From Haloechinothrix halophila YIM 93223 (lineage in GTDB: Bacteria > Actinomycetota > Actinomycetes > Mycobacteriales > Pseudonocardiaceae): a stretch of DNA of 64,000 bases. The notes under the pieces were generated by a model. The model saw only the letters and a program-made list of their open reading frames with translations. It made no database searches and was not told where the DNA came from. How positions within the stretch are numbered: position 1 is the stretch's first letter; the number at the start of each line of letters is the position of its first letter. The position numbers were made by a program, and so were the translations under genes. The DNA is taken from the NCBI RefSeq assembly GCF_000504245.1, contig NZ_KI632509.1, positions 1,921,723 to 1,985,722 on the forward strand, given 5' to 3'. Below are positions 1 to 11,100 of the stretch, one piece after another.

Positions 1-882
1 GGGGAACCGCTTCTCATCAGGGATCGGCAGCGTGTTGGTGAAGATCACTTCCCGCGCGCCGCAGCTAGACAGCCGCTCGGTGGCGGGGTCGGACAGCACG
101 CCGTGGGTCGCCGCGACGACGACGTCAGACGCGCCGCTCTCCTTCAGCACCTGCACGGCGCCCGCGACCGTGCCACCGGTGTCGATCATGTCGTCGATGA
201 TCACGCACAGCCGGTCCTTGGCGTCACCGACGACCCGGTTCGCCATCGCCTCGTTCGGCCGGTCAGGGTCGCGGGTCTTGTGGATGAACGCGATCGGCCG
301 GTTGCCCAGCGTCTGCGCCCACTTCTCGGCCAGTCGCACTCGGCCGGAGTCGGGCGAGACCACGGTGATCGGCTGGTCGCCGTAGTGGTCCTGCAGGTAG
401 TCGCACAGCACGGTCTGCGCGAACAGGTGATCCACGGGGCCGTCGAAGAAGCCCTGGATCTGCGCGGTGTGCAGGTCAACGGTCATGATCCGGTCGGCGC
501 CAGCGACCTTGAACATGTCCGCGATCAGCCGCGCCGAGATCGGCTCGCGACCCTTGTGCTTCTTGTCCTGCCTGCTGTACGGGTAGTACGGCATGATCAC
601 GGTGATGCGCTTGGCGCTGGCGCGCTTCAGCGCGTCCACCATGATCAGTTGCTCCATGACCCATTCGTTGATCGGCGGGCAGTGACTCTGGATCACGAAC
701 GCGTCGACGCCGCGCACCGACTCCTCGAATCGGACGAAGATCTCACCGTTGGCGAAGGTGCGCGCCTGCTGTGGCGTGATGGTGACGTTGAGGCACTTCG
801 CGACCTCTTCGGCGAGTTCGAGGTGCGAGCGCCCTGCGAACAGCATCAGATTCTTTTTGGGCGTTCCCGACTTCGAACTCAT
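1..882 (-). CDS. prs: Ribose-phosphate pyrophosphokinase (PRPP synthase), 3' end beyond window
   Basis: Cytosolic enzyme that makes PRPP from ribose 5-phosphate and ATP for nucleotide, histidine and NAD synthesis. The visible 294 residues read [20 protein letters not shown] at the N-terminus. Around residues 95-115 is the catalytic flexible-loop segment [15 protein letters not shown], followed by VVSPDSGR. The PRPP-binding loop DDMIDTGGT is near residue 230. The stop codon lies left of base 1, so the gene is cut by the window edge and not broken. The ATG overlaps the glmU stop by 4 bp (ATGA), with a GGAG-like ribosome site inside the end of glmU. This indicates translational coupling, as in the mycobacterial glmU-prsA pair. 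Confidence 0.97.
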   Translation of the reverse strand, partial: MSSKSGTPKKNLMLFAGRSHLELAEEVAKCLNVTITPQQARTFANGEIFVRFEESVRGVDAFVIQSHCPPINEWVMEQLIMVDALKRASAKRITVIMPYYPYSRQDKKHKGREPISARLIADMFKVAGADRIMTVDLHTAQIQGFFDGPVDHLFAQTVLCDYLQDHYGDQPITVVSPDSGRVRLAEKWAQTLGNRPIAFIHKTRDPDRPNEAMANRVVGDAKDRLCVIIDDMIDTGGTVAGAVQVLKESGASDVVVAATHGVLSDPATERLSSCGAREVIFTNTLPIPDEKRFP

Positions 883-2369
883 GACCGCGACTCCGTGTCC
901 TCGTTGTCTTGCTCTGCCGTGCCCCCTCCGGACTCGGCCTGCTGTGCCTTCTCAGCCGCGTCCGCCGCTGGGGTGCCTGGCCTGCGCCGGGCAACCCACC
1001 CCTCGATGTTGCGTTGTGGTGCGCCGGCGACGGCGAGCGCGCCAGGGGGCACGTTACGCCTGATCACCGACCCGGCGCCGGTGTAGGCACCATCGCCGAT
1101 GGTCACCGGGGCCACGAACATGTTGTCCGATCCCGTCTTCACATGCGAGCCGATGGTGGTGTGATGCTTGGCAACACCGTCATAGTTGACGAACACACTC
1201 GACGCCCCGATGTTGCTGTACTCCCCAATGGTCGCATCCCCGACGTACGTCAGGTGGGGGACCTTCGATCCAGTGCCGATGGTGGCGTTCTTGGTCTCGA
1301 CGAACGTGCCCAGCTTGCCATCGGCGGCCAGCACGGTGTTCGGCCGCAGGTAGGTGAACGGGCCGACCTTCGCTCCCGGTCCGATGGCGGAGTCCCTGCC
1401 GTGAGTGCGTACCACGGACGCGCCAGCGCCGACCTCGATGTTGGCCAGCGTGCAGTCCGGGCCGATCACGGCGTTCTCCGCCACCCGGGTGCCCGCCTTG
1501 AGCTGCACGCCGGGCTCGATCAGGACGTCCTGGGCGAGTTCGACGTCGCTGTCGATCCACACCGACGCCGGGTCGGTCACGGTCACCCCCGCGCGCTGCC
1601 AGTGCCGCACGATCCGCTGGTTCAGCTCGGCGCCGACTGTGGCCAACTGCACCCGGTCGTTGATGCCCTCGGTCAGCCACGGGTCGTCGACGACGAGCGC
1701 GCCGACCCTGCGGCCGTCGGTGCGGGCGATACCGAGCACGTCGGTGAGGTAGAGCTCACCCTGCGCGTTGTCGGTGGAGAGCCTGGTCAGCCCGTTCGCC
1801 AGCACGGCGGCGTCGAAGGCGTACACCCCGGAGTTGATCTCACCGATGGCGAGCTGATCCTGATCGCAGTCCTTGTGCTCGACGATGGCGCGCACCGAGC
1901 CGTCGTCGTCCCTGACGATCCGGCCGTAGCCGGTCGGGTCAGCAGGCACCGAGGTCAGCGCGGTGACCGCGTTGCCAGCCTCGGCGTGCTCCGCGAGCAG
2001 CGCGGACAGCGTCGCGCTGTCGAGCAGCGGCGTGTCCCCGCAGGTGACGATCACGGTGCCTGCCGGCTCATCGGACAGCGCGGCAAGCCCGCACCGCACC
2101 GCATCGCCGGTGCCGTCCTGGCGTTGTTGCACCGCCGTCGTGACGTCGCGGCCGAGCGCGCCTGCCACGGCGGCGACGTGCTCTCCGACTTGCTCCTTGG
2201 CGTGACCGATGACCACGACCAGGTTGTCGGGGTCGAGTCCCGCCGCCGCTCTGACGGCGTGCTCGACCAGCGATCGTCCCGCGATCGGGTGCAGCACCTT
2301 GGGGGTCGATGAACGCATGCGGGTGCCCTCGCCAGCGGCGAGGACCAACGTGTGCAGTGGGGTGGTCAC
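879..2369 (-). CDS. glmU: Bifunctional UDP-N-acetylglucosamine pyrophosphorylase / glucosamine-1-phosphate N-acetyltransferase
   Basis: Makes UDP-GlcNAc for peptidoglycan and other cell-wall precursors, first acetylating glucosamine-1-phosphate and then transferring UMP. The protein has 496 residues, close to the actinobacterial norm. The N-terminal nucleotidyltransferase shows LAAGEGTRM (about 10-18), [17 protein letters not shown] (about 81-91) and CGDTPLL (about 110-116). The C-terminal half is a left-handed beta-helix rich in hexapeptide repeats, with [11 protein letters not shown] and [15 protein letters not shown]. The C-terminal tail is alanine/glutamate-rich and acidic, as in mycobacterial GlmU. 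The GTG start is preceded by GGGAGA. It is the upstream partner of prs with a 4-bp overlap. Confidence 0.97.
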   Translation of the reverse strand: MTTPLHTLVLAAGEGTRMRSSTPKVLHPIAGRSLVEHAVRAAAGLDPDNLVVVIGHAKEQVGEHVAAVAGALGRDVTTAVQQRQDGTGDAVRCGLAALSDEPAGTVIVTCGDTPLLDSATLSALLAEHAEAGNAVTALTSVPADPTGYGRIVRDDDGSVRAIVEHKDCDQDQLAIGEINSGVYAFDAAVLANGLTRLSTDNAQGELYLTDVLGIARTDGRRVGALVVDDPWLTEGINDRVQLATVGAELNQRIVRHWQRAGVTVTDPASVWIDSDVELAQDVLIEPGVQLKAGTRVAENAVIGPDCTLANIEVGAGASVVRTHGRDSAIGPGAKVGPFTYLRPNTVLAADGKLGTFVETKNATIGTGSKVPHLTYVGDATIGEYSNIGASSVFVNYDGVAKHHTTIGSHVKTGSDNMFVAPVTIGDGAYTGAGSVIRRNVPPGALAVAGAPQRNIEGWVARRRPGTPAADAAEKAQQAESGGGTAEQDNEDTESRS

Positions 2370-2418
2370 GGCTCTCCCAACTCGGGTACCTCGTGTGGCC
2401 CACGATCCTACGACGTCG

Positions 2419-4113
2419 TCAGGACGGCTCGGGGGCGTCCTGTGTCGCCGCGGAGACGCGGTTGCCGCCGCTGCGTTTGGCCTGGTACATCGCGGCGTCG
2501 GCGCGGGTGAGCACCGACTCGGGGTGTTCGAACGGCGCCATCGACACCAGTCCGACCGACAGCGTCACCCCGCGGGAGAGGTGGCCGGGCAAATCGGACA
2601 CCGCTGCCACCGTGCGGCTCATCGCCGCGGCGGCCGACGCGGCGGGGGCACCGGGCAACAGCACCACGAATTCGTCACCGCCGTAGCGGGCGACGAAGTC
2701 GTCCCCGCGCAGTGCGTCCCGCAGTGTGCTGGCGATCACCCGCAGCACGTCGTCGCCCTCGGCGTGGGACTGGTTGTCGTTGACACCCTTGAAACCGTCG
2801 AGGTCGACCAGCGCGACCGAGAGCGGCTGCATGTTCTTGTCCGAGGACAGGGTGCGGAGCCGTTCGTCGAGCGCGCGGCGGTTCGGCAGGCCGGTCAGCG
2901 GATCCTGCAACGCTTGCGCGGCTTGCGCCGCGATCGCGCCGTGCTCCGCTGAGAGCCGTTCGTGCTTGCGCCTGGTCTTCAGCGCGTCGGCGCGGGACTG
3001 GCGCATGTCCCACAGCTCCTGTTCCAGCGCGAGCGTGTACGCGGCGACGGTATCCGGCAGGCCGGGGTTGGCCGCCAGCTCGAACCGTGCCAGCTCCCGG
3101 TCGATGTTGAGTCGCGCACATGAGGGGGTGTTCGCCTCGTCGGCCTCTCGTCGCGCCGTGAGCAGTACATCGCGGGCCGCCTCACCCTGGCCGTCGCGCT
3201 CGAGGCAGCGGGCGAGCGCGATCGCGACGAGCATCTGCTCCTGATCGCCGCTGCGATGGGTGAACAGCCGGGTCAGCCGCTCGATGTGGCTGGGACCAGG
3301 GTCGTTGAACGCCACGGCTGCCGCGATGAGCCCGATCTGCTCGATCGCAGGGGCTTCCCGTAGCCGGAACAGCGACTCGGTGAACGGCGCCTCGACCGCG
3401 GCCGCCACCGATGCCGCTACCGCGAACTTTTCCTGGGCCTGCTCGGTGTGTTTGATGCGCTCCAGCCGGATCGCCCACGCCAGCAGCATCTCGATGAGGT
3501 TGAACATCTGCAGCGTGATCTCGTGTGGCCCCGCGCTTTCCCGCATCGCCCGGTGCGAGCGGGCGCTGACCTCCTCCGCGGTCTCGTACAGGCCGAGCTC
3601 GTTGAGTCCCTGCCAGCAGTCGACAAGCGCGGTGACCAGTGAGCGGTTGAAGATGCGCCGCTCGGAGCGGGTCGCGGGAGTCGGCGGTTCGTCCAGGATC
3701 GCCAGCGCGCGGGCGATCTCGGTCAGCGCGTCGTCCTCCTTCTCCGCGAGGATCATCCGCTTGCCCTGCAGGGCGTGCGCTCCCGCGCGCAGTATGGGGA
3801 GGCCGTGTTTGCGGGTGTGCGCCAGGAGCTCGTCGAGCAATGGTTCCGCCTGCGAGCCGAGGCCGGGCGTGGACAGGCGCGCCATCGCGGCGCTGCGCAG
3901 TAAGTCGGCCGCCATGAGCGGCTCGCCCCTTGTGCGGGCTTCTTCCAGCAGGACGTCGAGTTCGGCGACGATGCCGAGCTGCTCATCGCGGGTGGTGGAC
4001 TGCACTGCGGCGCGTAGTTCGCGGGCGCGGCCAACCAGCCAGGCGTCGGACATATCGACGACAGCAGGCCGCCTGGCATCGCGGATGCGTTGTCCTTGGC
4101 GCAGCGGCCGCAC
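2419..4113 (-). CDS. Cytoplasmic GGDEF-domain diguanylate cyclase with helical-repeat sensor region
   Basis: Likely synthesises cyclic di-GMP. The C-terminal about 165 residues form a GGDEF domain with the intact signature [10 protein letters not shown]. An RxxD inhibitory-site motif (RGDD) ends exactly five residues before GGDEF, as in product-inhibited cyclases. The N-terminal about 370 residues are alpha-helical and look like TPR-type repeats. No membrane segment is evident, so the enzyme should be soluble. The start is uncertain: the longest frame begins at GTG 4113, close to the tRNA-Gln gene, while an ATG at 4053 ([14 protein letters not shown]) is equally plausible. Neither has a strong ribosome site. 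The ligand of the helical region cannot be told from sequence. Confidence 0.88.
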   Translation of the reverse strand: MRPLRQGQRIRDARRPAVVDMSDAWLVGRARELRAAVQSTTRDEQLGIVAELDVLLEEARTRGEPLMAADLLRSAAMARLSTPGLGSQAEPLLDELLAHTRKHGLPILRAGAHALQGKRMILAEKEDDALTEIARALAILDEPPTPATRSERRIFNRSLVTALVDCWQGLNELGLYETAEEVSARSHRAMRESAGPHEITLQMFNLIEMLLAWAIRLERIKHTEQAQEKFAVAASVAAAVEAPFTESLFRLREAPAIEQIGLIAAAVAFNDPGPSHIERLTRLFTHRSGDQEQMLVAIALARCLERDGQGEAARDVLLTARREADEANTPSCARLNIDRELARFELAANPGLPDTVAAYTLALEQELWDMRQSRADALKTRRKHERLSAEHGAIAAQAAQALQDPLTGLPNRRALDERLRTLSSDKNMQPLSVALVDLDGFKGVNDNQSHAEGDDVLRVIASTLRDALRGDDFVARYGGDEFVVLLPGAPAASAAAAMSRTVAAVSDLPGHLSRGVTLSVGLVSMAPFEHPESVLTRADAAMYQAKRSGGNRVSAATQDAPEPS

Positions 4114-4135
4114 CCCCTTGGTTGCTCGCGCGGTG

Positions 4136-4207
4136 CTCCGCCGCCAGGACTCGAACCTGAACCGTCAGAACCAAAATCTGAAGTGCTGCCCATTACACCA
4201 CGGCGGA
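4136..4207 (-). tRNA. tRNA-Gln (anticodon UUG)
   Basis: A 72-nt cloverleaf reads on the minus strand from 4207 to 4136. The acceptor stem TCCGCCG pairs with CGGCGGA. The D-arm is TGGTGTAATGGGCAGCAC, the anticodon stem TCAGA/TCTGA encloses the loop TTTTGGT with anticodon TTG, and the T-loop is TTCGAGT. The discriminator is G and no CCA is encoded. The glutamine identity follows from the anticodon and the characteristic TGGTGTAATGG D-arm. Confidence 0.93.
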
Positions 4208-4412
4208 TCGGGTGTTGCTGCCCATCTGCAGGGTAGACGGGATGCGGAGGGTGATCGATCCTACCCCCGTCTTCGCCTCATTTGGGACTGGACGTGACGC
4301 ACGACTGGCTCACTACCAACGCCGTCACACTTCCGGTACCGTAACTTACGCCACCGTAGGTAGAAGCGGCCACGGTGAATCGTAACCAGCGATGTCGGAA
4401 GGCGGGATGCGC

Positions 4413-5366
4413 ATGACGGCCACGATGCAGGAGCCAAGCCAGGCTGAGCGGAAGGGTCCGAAGCCGATCCTCGGCGAGCGGCGCTCGACGGGCGTGCAGG
4501 TCTCGGTGTACATCGGGGTGGTGGCGCCGCTGCTCGCGCTGCTCGCGGCGATCCCTTTCGCCTGGGGCTGGGGCCTGAGCTGGCTCGATGTCGGGCTGTT
4601 CGTCGCGTTCTACGGATTCGCCGCAGCGGGCATCACCGTGGGATTCCACCGCTACTTCACACACGGCTCGTTCAAGGCCAAACGGTGGCTGCGGATCACG
4701 CTTGCCATCGCGGGCAGCACCGCGCTGCAGGGTCCGCTGCTGGTCTGGGTCGCCGACCACCGCAGGCACCACGCGTTCTCCGACAAGGAAGGCGACCCGC
4801 ACTCGCCGTGGCTGTTCGGCACGTCCCCGGTGGCGATCGCCAAGGGCTTCTGGCACGCGCATATGGGCTGGCTGTTCGATCGCGACACCACCAACATCGA
4901 GCGGTTCGCGCCTGATCTGGCCAAGGATCCCGACATGCGCGCGGTCGACAGGCACTTCTGGCTGTGGACGTTGCTCAGCCTGGTGCTGCCTGGCGTGCTC
5001 GGCGGGCTGCTGAGCTGGTCGCTGTGGGGCGCGGTGACCGCGTTCTTCTGGGCAGGACTGGTGCGCGTGTGCGTGCTGCACCACGTGACCTGGGCGATCA
5101 ACTCGGTGTGCCACATGATCGGCGAGCGGCCGTTCTCGTCGAGGGATCGCTCCGCGAACTTCTGGCCGCTCGCGATCCTGTCGCTGGGCGAGTCTTGGCA
5201 CAACCTGCACCACGCCGACCCGACATCGGCCCGTCACGGCGTCAAGCGAGGCCAGATCGACATCTCAGCGCGCATGATCTGGTTCTTCGAGAAGTTCGGC
5301 TGGGCGCACGACGTTCGCTGGCCCAACAGCAAGCGCCTCGCCCGGCTGGCCGTCGACACGCAGTAG
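4413..5366 (+). CDS. Membrane fatty acyl desaturase (acyl-CoA delta-9 type)
   Basis: Integral membrane diiron enzyme that introduces a cis double bond into acyl chains, probably adjusting membrane fluidity. The three histidine boxes are present in order: HRYFTH, HRRHH and HNLHH. Hydrophobic hairpins lie at about 25-75 and 190-230. The frame opens at ATG 4392, but MRMTATMQ at 4407/4413 is better placed behind the purine-rich GGAAGGCGGG. The product is about 317 residues, normal for the family. The TetR gene 105 bp downstream could regulate it by analogy with other desaturase-TetR pairs, although that TetR also has a conserved position near mfd. Confidence 0.93.
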   Translation: MTATMQEPSQAERKGPKPILGERRSTGVQVSVYIGVVAPLLALLAAIPFAWGWGLSWLDVGLFVAFYGFAAAGITVGFHRYFTHGSFKAKRWLRITLAIAGSTALQGPLLVWVADHRRHHAFSDKEGDPHSPWLFGTSPVAIAKGFWHAHMGWLFDRDTTNIERFAPDLAKDPDMRAVDRHFWLWTLLSLVLPGVLGGLLSWSLWGAVTAFFWAGLVRVCVLHHVTWAINSVCHMIGERPFSSRDRSANFWPLAILSLGESWHNLHHADPTSARHGVKRGQIDISARMIWFFEKFGWAHDVRWPNSKRLARLAVDTQ

Positions 5367-5471
5367 CCCGTGTGCCGCCGCCGCTGTCGTCGTTGACGTC
5401 GCCCGCCCGCGTCGCCTCCCATGGCGACGGTCGTGCGGTTACCGGCGGGTACCCAGCGTTACGCTGCTGAC

Positions 5472-6158
5472 ATGGCTGGCAGGAGACGCGCACGCAGGGC
5501 AGCGGCGGCGAGCAACGCGGGGTCACGACCACCTGCCCCAGTGACCCGGGTCAGGATGACCGGCACCGAACGCAGGCAGCAACTGCTCGACGTCGCCAAG
5601 GCGTTGTTCGCGGAGAAGGGCTTCGACGGGACGTCGATCGAGGAGATCGCGCATCGGGCGAACGTGTCCAAACCGGTCGTCTACGAGCACTTCGGCGGCA
5701 AAGAAGGCATCTACGCCGTCGTCGTCGACCGGGAGACGCACACACTGCTCGACCGGATGGTCTCCAGCCTGCACGGCGGGCACCCCAGGGTGATGCTGGA
5801 GGAGGCCGCCATGGCGCTGCTCGGCTACGTCGAGGAGTCGCACGACGGCTTTCGCATCCTGGTGCGGGACTCGCCGGTCGCCAGTACGACCGGCACGTTC
5901 TCGACGCTGCTCAACGACATCGCCAGCCAGGTGGAGCACATTCTCGCGAACCAGTTCGCCGCGCGCGGCTACGACGTCAAACTGGCGCCGATGTACGCGC
6001 AGGCGCTGGTCGGCATGGTCGCGCTGACCGGCCAATGGTGGCTGGACGCCCGCAAGCCGAAGCGGGACGAGGTGGCCGCGCAGCTGGTGAATCTTGCGTG
6101 GAACGGACTGTCCCATTTGGAGCAGAAGCCCACGCTGCGATCGAATCCGCCGTTCTGA
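5472..6158 (+). CDS. TetR/AcrR-family transcriptional regulator
   Basis: DNA-binding repressor-type protein of 228 residues. The N-terminal helix-turn-helix region reads QLLDVAKALFAEKGFDGTSIEEIAHRANVSK in outline, followed by KPVVYEHFGGKEGIY. The C-terminal all-helical ligand and dimer domain has GMVALTGQWW. The first about 30 residues are basic and alanine-rich and may be partly untranslated; the ATG at 5472 has no obvious ribosome site. Its place between glmU/prs and mfd corresponds to Rv1019 of M. tuberculosis. The ligand is unknown. It converges with the lipoprotein gene across a strong bidirectional terminator. Confidence 0.9.
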   Translation: MAGRRRARRAAAASNAGSRPPAPVTRVRMTGTERRQQLLDVAKALFAEKGFDGTSIEEIAHRANVSKPVVYEHFGGKEGIYAVVVDRETHTLLDRMVSSLHGGHPRVMLEEAAMALLGYVEESHDGFRILVRDSPVASTTGTFSTLLNDIASQVEHILANQFAARGYDVKLAPMYAQALVGMVALTGQWWLDARKPKRDEVAAQLVNLAWNGLSHLEQKPTLRSNPPF

Positions 6159-6179
6159 ATCTCCGGCGCGCCCGTGGCC

Positions 6180-6215
6180 GCGCCGGGGCAGGTCAGTGGG
6201 GACCTGCCCCGGCGC
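6180..6215. terminator. Bidirectional hairpin terminator between convergent genes
   Basis: A perfect 15-bp inverted repeat: arm GCGCCGGGGCAGGTC at 6180-6194, loop AGTGGG, and the complementary arm at 6201-6215. It lies between the stop of the TetR gene (6158) and the stop of the minus-strand lipoprotein gene (6223), so it can serve both. There is no long T-tract, which is usual for actinobacterial terminators. Confidence 0.8.
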
Positions 6216-6222
6216 GGGCGGA

Positions 6223-6642
6223 TCAGCACATCACCCAGTTGCCATCCTCCTTGATGGCATCCTCGGTCGGCTCGAAGGAGTCCGGCGCACCGGCGTCCTT
6301 GAGTTCCTGCGGCATGTTCTCCAGGGCCAGCTTGAAGGTGAGTGTGGACTTGTCGCCGTCCGTCTCAGCGCTGACGAATTCGGCCGAGAACTCGAGATCC
6401 GGTGCGTTGAGCTTCTCCCGCGCCGTCTCGACGTCGAATTCCTCTGTGATGCTGTCTTTGTTCTTCTCGCACGTCAGTTCCTTGATGCCAGCGAGGTCCT
6501 GGTCATTGGCCGCCGTGGCGATGGCGTTGCCGAGGTCCTCGGGGCTGTCGTGGCCCGATCCGCCGCAGGCCGCGACGCTCGCGATCGCCGCGACTCCTGC
6601 CATGGCGCCGATGACGCGCGAGACAACACTGTTCCGGTACAT
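6223..6642 (-). CDS. Small secreted lipoprotein, DUF4878-like
   Basis: A 139-residue protein with a signal peptide ending in a lipobox (ASVAAC, Cys about 26). It should be lipid-anchored on the outer face of the membrane. The mature part, rich in Asp, Glu and Lys, resembles small Lumazine/DUF4878-type lipoproteins: EDLGNAIATAANDQDLAGI, then an ISCEN-like strand and a terminal GNWVMC. A ribosome site, GGGGAG, precedes the ATG. The function is not known. The gene stands alone, converging on TetR and with its start facing the end of the sugar dehydrogenase gene. Confidence 0.82.
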   Translation of the reverse strand: MYRNSVVSRVIGAMAGVAAIASVAACGGSGHDSPEDLGNAIATAANDQDLAGIKELTCEKNKDSITEEFDVETAREKLNAPDLEFSAEFVSAETDGDKSTLTFKLALENMPQELKDAGAPDSFEPTEDAIKEDGNWVMC

Positions 6643-6779
6643 CTGGGTCTCCCCTCGTTAATTGTGATGGCGGCCAGCATGGTCGGCGGTTGCCGTTCAT
6701 GGGCCGCGCCTAGCGGAGGAGCGAACCTAGCAGAACAGGACGACCATTGTGGTCGTTTTCCGCGAGCAGGAGTAACCGG

Positions 6780-7994
6780 TCACGTCCTCGGCGTCACACG
6801 GAGCAACTTGTCGTCGTCGCCGTTGGTCGTGGTGATGTAGAGCGCGCCGTCAGGGCCGGTGCGCGCGGCGCGCAGCCTGCCGTACTCGTCGTCGAGTTCC
6901 GGTGGGTCGGTGCGGCCGATCGCGTTGCCCTCCTTGCCGATGGTGAGCAGGATGAGCTTCGCGCCCTTGAGCGCGACCACGGCGAGCGTGCCGTCCAGCG
7001 CGCCCCACTGCTCGCCGGACAGGAACGTCGCCCCGCACAGCGCCTCGGTCATGTCGCCGGTCGTCCACGCGGGCCGCATCGCGTTCGGGAACCGCTCGCG
7101 GTCGGTCATCGGCACGCTCTCGTCGTAGCTGTCGACGGTGCCGCCCTGCGACGGATCCCAGCCGTAGTTGCGGCCGAACTCGATCAGGTTCACCTCGTCG
7201 TCGACGTCAGGGCCGTGTTCGGAGACGTAGATCCGATCGGTGCCCGGCTGCACCGCGATGCCCTGAATGTTGCGGTGGCCGTAGGTGATGATCCGCCGTG
7301 TGTTGGCGTTGTCTGAGTCGGCGAACGGGTTGTTGTCCAGGCCCTTGCCGGTCTCCGGGTCCACCCGCAGCACCTTGCCGCCGAGGCTGGTCTTGTCCTG
7401 CGGCACGACGGGATCGGCGGAGTCACCGGTGCCGACGAGCAGCGCGCCGTCCTTGGTCACCACGGGGCGGCAGCCGGAGTGCCTGCCGCTTGGGTTGATC
7501 GGCAAGCCGGTCACCAGCGGCTTCACCTTCCTCGCCCGCGTACCGTCCTCGGACAGCCGCCAGGTCACCAGCCGGACGTCCTTCGGTTCGCCGTCCTCCT
7601 CGTGGGTCTGGCACGTGGTGAACTCGCGTGTCTCCGCGAAGTCGGGGTGGATCGCGATTCCCATCAGACCGCCCTCGCCGACGTCGTAGACATCGGAGAA
7701 GTCGGCGCGCACGGTGGTCATCTCCGCACCCTCATCGGCGCTGGAGAGCAGTCGCAGCCTGCCGCGTCGTTCGGTGACGAGTAGCTGGTCATCCGGCAGG
7801 AAGCCGATGTCCCAGCCGTGTTCCAGGCCGCCGGTTACCGTCACGACGTCGAGACCGACGGGCGCGGGTTTGCTCGGTGGGACGGAGGTTTGCTGCGTCC
7901 GGGTCGCTGGCGATGGCGTGCATGCGGTGACCAGCACGCTGGCGGTAAGCAGTGTCGCGATCATGCGTCGTGCCATGACGCCCATCATGCACAT
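6780..7994 (-). CDS. PQQ-dependent sugar dehydrogenase-like lipoprotein (glucose/sorbosone dehydrogenase family)
   Basis: Six-bladed beta-propeller enzyme family that oxidises aldose sugars with PQQ outside the membrane. The start ATG at 7994 is chosen because AGGAGG (8003-8008) sits 8 nt upstream. It gives [11 protein letters not shown], a hydrophobic stretch and a lipobox LVTAC. Family hallmarks are [68 protein letters not shown] and FGRNYGWD. The length of 404 residues fits. No PQQ biosynthesis genes are in the window, so cofactor supply is unproven. Confidence 0.88.
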   Translation of the reverse strand: MCMMGVMARRMIATLLTASVLVTACTPSPATRTQQTSVPPSKPAPVGLDVVTVTGGLEHGWDIGFLPDDQLLVTERRGRLRLLSSADEGAEMTTVRADFSDVYDVGEGGLMGIAIHPDFAETREFTTCQTHEEDGEPKDVRLVTWRLSEDGTRARKVKPLVTGLPINPSGRHSGCRPVVTKDGALLVGTGDSADPVVPQDKTSLGGKVLRVDPETGKGLDNNPFADSDNANTRRIITYGHRNIQGIAVQPGTDRIYVSEHGPDVDDEVNLIEFGRNYGWDPSQGGTVDSYDESVPMTDRERFPNAMRPAWTTGDMTEALCGATFLSGEQWGALDGTLAVVALKGAKLILLTIGKEGNAIGRTDPPELDDEYGRLRAARTGPDGALYITTTNGDDDKLLRVTPRT

Positions 7995-8142
7995 GCACGC
8001 TACCTCCTGGGCTAGTGCATCGCCCTCGTGTCGATCTCGCGTCGAACTCGCGTCGAACACTGCCTTGATGCCGGATTCGCCGGGTCTGATCGCGCCGCTG
8101 GGTGGTCATCCGCCGCCGCGTGCCCGCCCGTACCCTGGAGGC

Positions 8143-11100
8143 GTGCCCGCTGCGTTGTCTGGATTGCTCGCCGCCACCCTGCCCAGTTCCCCGCTCACCG
8201 CTGTCGTCGACCGCGCGGGCGCGCCGGAACTGGAGCTGCAGGGCCCGCCCGCCGCGCGACAGCTCGTCGTGGCCGCGATGGCGGCACAGCAGGGTGCTGA
8301 CCGGCCGGTGCTCGCCGTGGTGGCGACCGGCCGTGAGATGGAGTTGCTGACCGCCGCCGTCGGTGACCTGATCGGCCACGACGCGGTCGCCTCGCTGCCG
8401 TCGTGGGAGACGCTGCCGCACGAACGGCTCTCGCCCCGTGCTGACACGGTGGGCAAACGCCTGGAAGTGTTGCGCAGGCTCGCGCAACCAGGCCACGGCG
8501 GGCTGCGGGTCGTTGTCACCGCCGTGCGCAGCCTGATCCAGCCGATGGCGCCCGGCCTCGGTTCGCTGGCGCCGGTCGAGTTCGTCGTGGGCGAGGAACT
8601 GGACTTCGAGGACTCTCTCGCGCGGCTGGTCGACCTCGCCTACGGTCGCGTCGACATGGTGGAGAAGCGCGGCGAATTCGCGGTGCGTGGCGGCATCATC
8701 GACGTCTTTCCGCCAACGGCCGCGCACCCGTACCGGGTTGAGTTCTTCGGTGACGAGGTCAGCGAGATCCGCACCTTCGCCGTGGCTGATCAGCGTTCGC
8801 TGCCGGAGGAGATCGACGCGGTCACCGCGCCCGCCTGCCGCGAGCTGCTGCTCACCGCCGACGTCAAGCAGCGTGCCGCGGACCTGCTCGCCGAGCACGA
8901 GGCCGACGCGGCGCTGAGCGAGATGCTGAGCAAGCTCGCCGACGGTATCCCGTGCGAGGGCATGGAGGCGCTGATCCCGGTGCTGCTGCCCGGCAAGCTC
9001 GACCTGCTCACCGACGCCATGCCCGATGGCACCCATGTGCTGCTCGCCGATCCGGAGAAGATCCGCGCGCGGGCCTCCGATCTGGTGCGCACCGGGCAGG
9101 AGTTCCTCGAGGCATCGTGGGAGGTCGCCGGTGACGGCGGACGGGCGCCGCTCGACCTCGGCATGTCCGCCTACCGCGACCTGGACGAGGTCCGTCGGCA
9201 CGCCACCGACACCGGCAGGGCGTGGTGGACGCTGAGCCAGCTCACCGCCGAGGGCGCCGGGGTGGTCGACGTCGGGACCGGTATCCACGCCGCACCCACC
9301 TACCGGGGCGACATCGAGCAGGCCGGCAAGGAACTGCTCGCGCACACCAGCGCGGGCGGTGCCGCGGTGCTGGTGGTGGCTGGCTCCGGCACGGCGGACC
9401 GCGCGGTCGAGCAGCTGAGCGCGGCCGAGGTGCCTGCCGTCCACGCGGACGGCCTGCGGGAAACGCCGAAGCCCGGCATCGTCACGGTCACAACGGGCAC
9501 GGTCACCGATGGGTATGTCGTGCCGGACTCCGCGCTTGTCGTGCTTGGCGAGGCAGATCTGACCGGCCGCGCCACCACGCCGGGCACGACGGACGGCGAT
9601 CTCGGCGTCAAGATGCCGTCTCGCAGGCGTAACGCCGTCGACCCGCTGGCGCTCAAGGCGGGCGACTACGTGGTGCACGAGCAGCACGGCATCGGCCGGT
9701 TCGTGGAAATGGTGCAGCGCACCATCGGCGGTGCGACCCGTGAGTACCTCGTACTTGAGTACGCGCCGTCCAAGCGCGGCCACCCTGGCGACCGGTTGTT
9801 CGTGCCGACCGACCAGCTCGACGAGGTCTCCCGTTATGTCGGTGGCGAGCTGCCCACGCTGAACAAGCTCGGCGGCTCGGACTGGAAGAACACCAAGGCC
9901 AAGGCGCGCAAAGCGGTCAAGGAGATCGCCGCCGAGCTGGTGCAGCTCTACGCCGCAAGGCAGGCGGCGCCAGGGCACGCCTTCGGTGAGGACACGCCGT
10001 GGCAGGCCGAGCTGGAGGACGCGTTCCCGTTCGTGGAGACCACCGACCAGCTCGCCGCGATCGACGAAGTCAAGGACGACATGAAGCGCAGCGTGCCGAT
10101 GGACCGCGTGATCTGCGGTGACGTCGGCTACGGCAAGACCGAGATCGCCGTGCGGGCCGCGTTCAAGGCGGTGACGGCCGGCAAGCAGGTCGTTGTGCTT
10201 GTCCCGACCACATTGCTGGCACAGCAGCACCACAACACGTTCGTCGATCGGATGGGCTCGTTCCCGGTGAACATCAAGACGCTGTCGCGGTTTACCGACC
10301 CGAACGAATCCGAGCAGATCGTCGCGGGGCTCGCCGACGGCGAGGTGGACATCGTCATCGGCACCCACCGGTTGCTGCAGACCGGCGTCCGCTACAAGGA
10401 TCTCGGCCTGGTCATCGTGGACGAGGAACAGCGGTTCGGCGTCGAGCACAAGGAGCACATCAAGGCGCTGCGCACGCACGTCGACGTGCTCACCATGTCC
10501 GCGACCCCGATCCCGCGCACGCTGGAGATGAGCATGGCAGGCATCCGCGAGATGTCGACCATCCTCACCCCGCCGGAGGAACGCCACCCGATCCTGACCT
10601 ACGTCGGCGGCTACGACGACAAGCAGGTCGCCGCCGCGATCCACCGCGAGTTGCTGCGCGAGGGCCAGGTGTTCTACGTGCACAACCGGGTGTCGTCGAT
10701 CGAGAAGGCGGCCAAGCGCATCCGCGAGCTGGTGCCGGAGGCACGGGTTGCTGTCGCGCACGGCCAGATGAACGAGGACAAGCTCGAGAAGATCATCCAG
10801 GGTTTCTGGGAGCACGAGTTCGACGTCCTGGTCTGCACCACGATCGTGGAGACCGGGCTCGACATCGCGGCTGCCAACACCCTGATCGTGGAGCGCGCAG
10901 ACATGCTCGGCCTCGCCCAGCTGCACCAGCTGCGCGGTCGTGTCGGACGCAGGCGCGAGCGCGGCTACGCCTACTTCCTGTACCCGCGCGAGACCCCGCT
11001 GACCGAGACCGCGCACGACCGGCTCGCCACCATCGCGCAGAACACCGAACTCGGTGCTGGCATGGCGGTGGCGATGAAGGACCTGGAGATCCGTGGTGCA

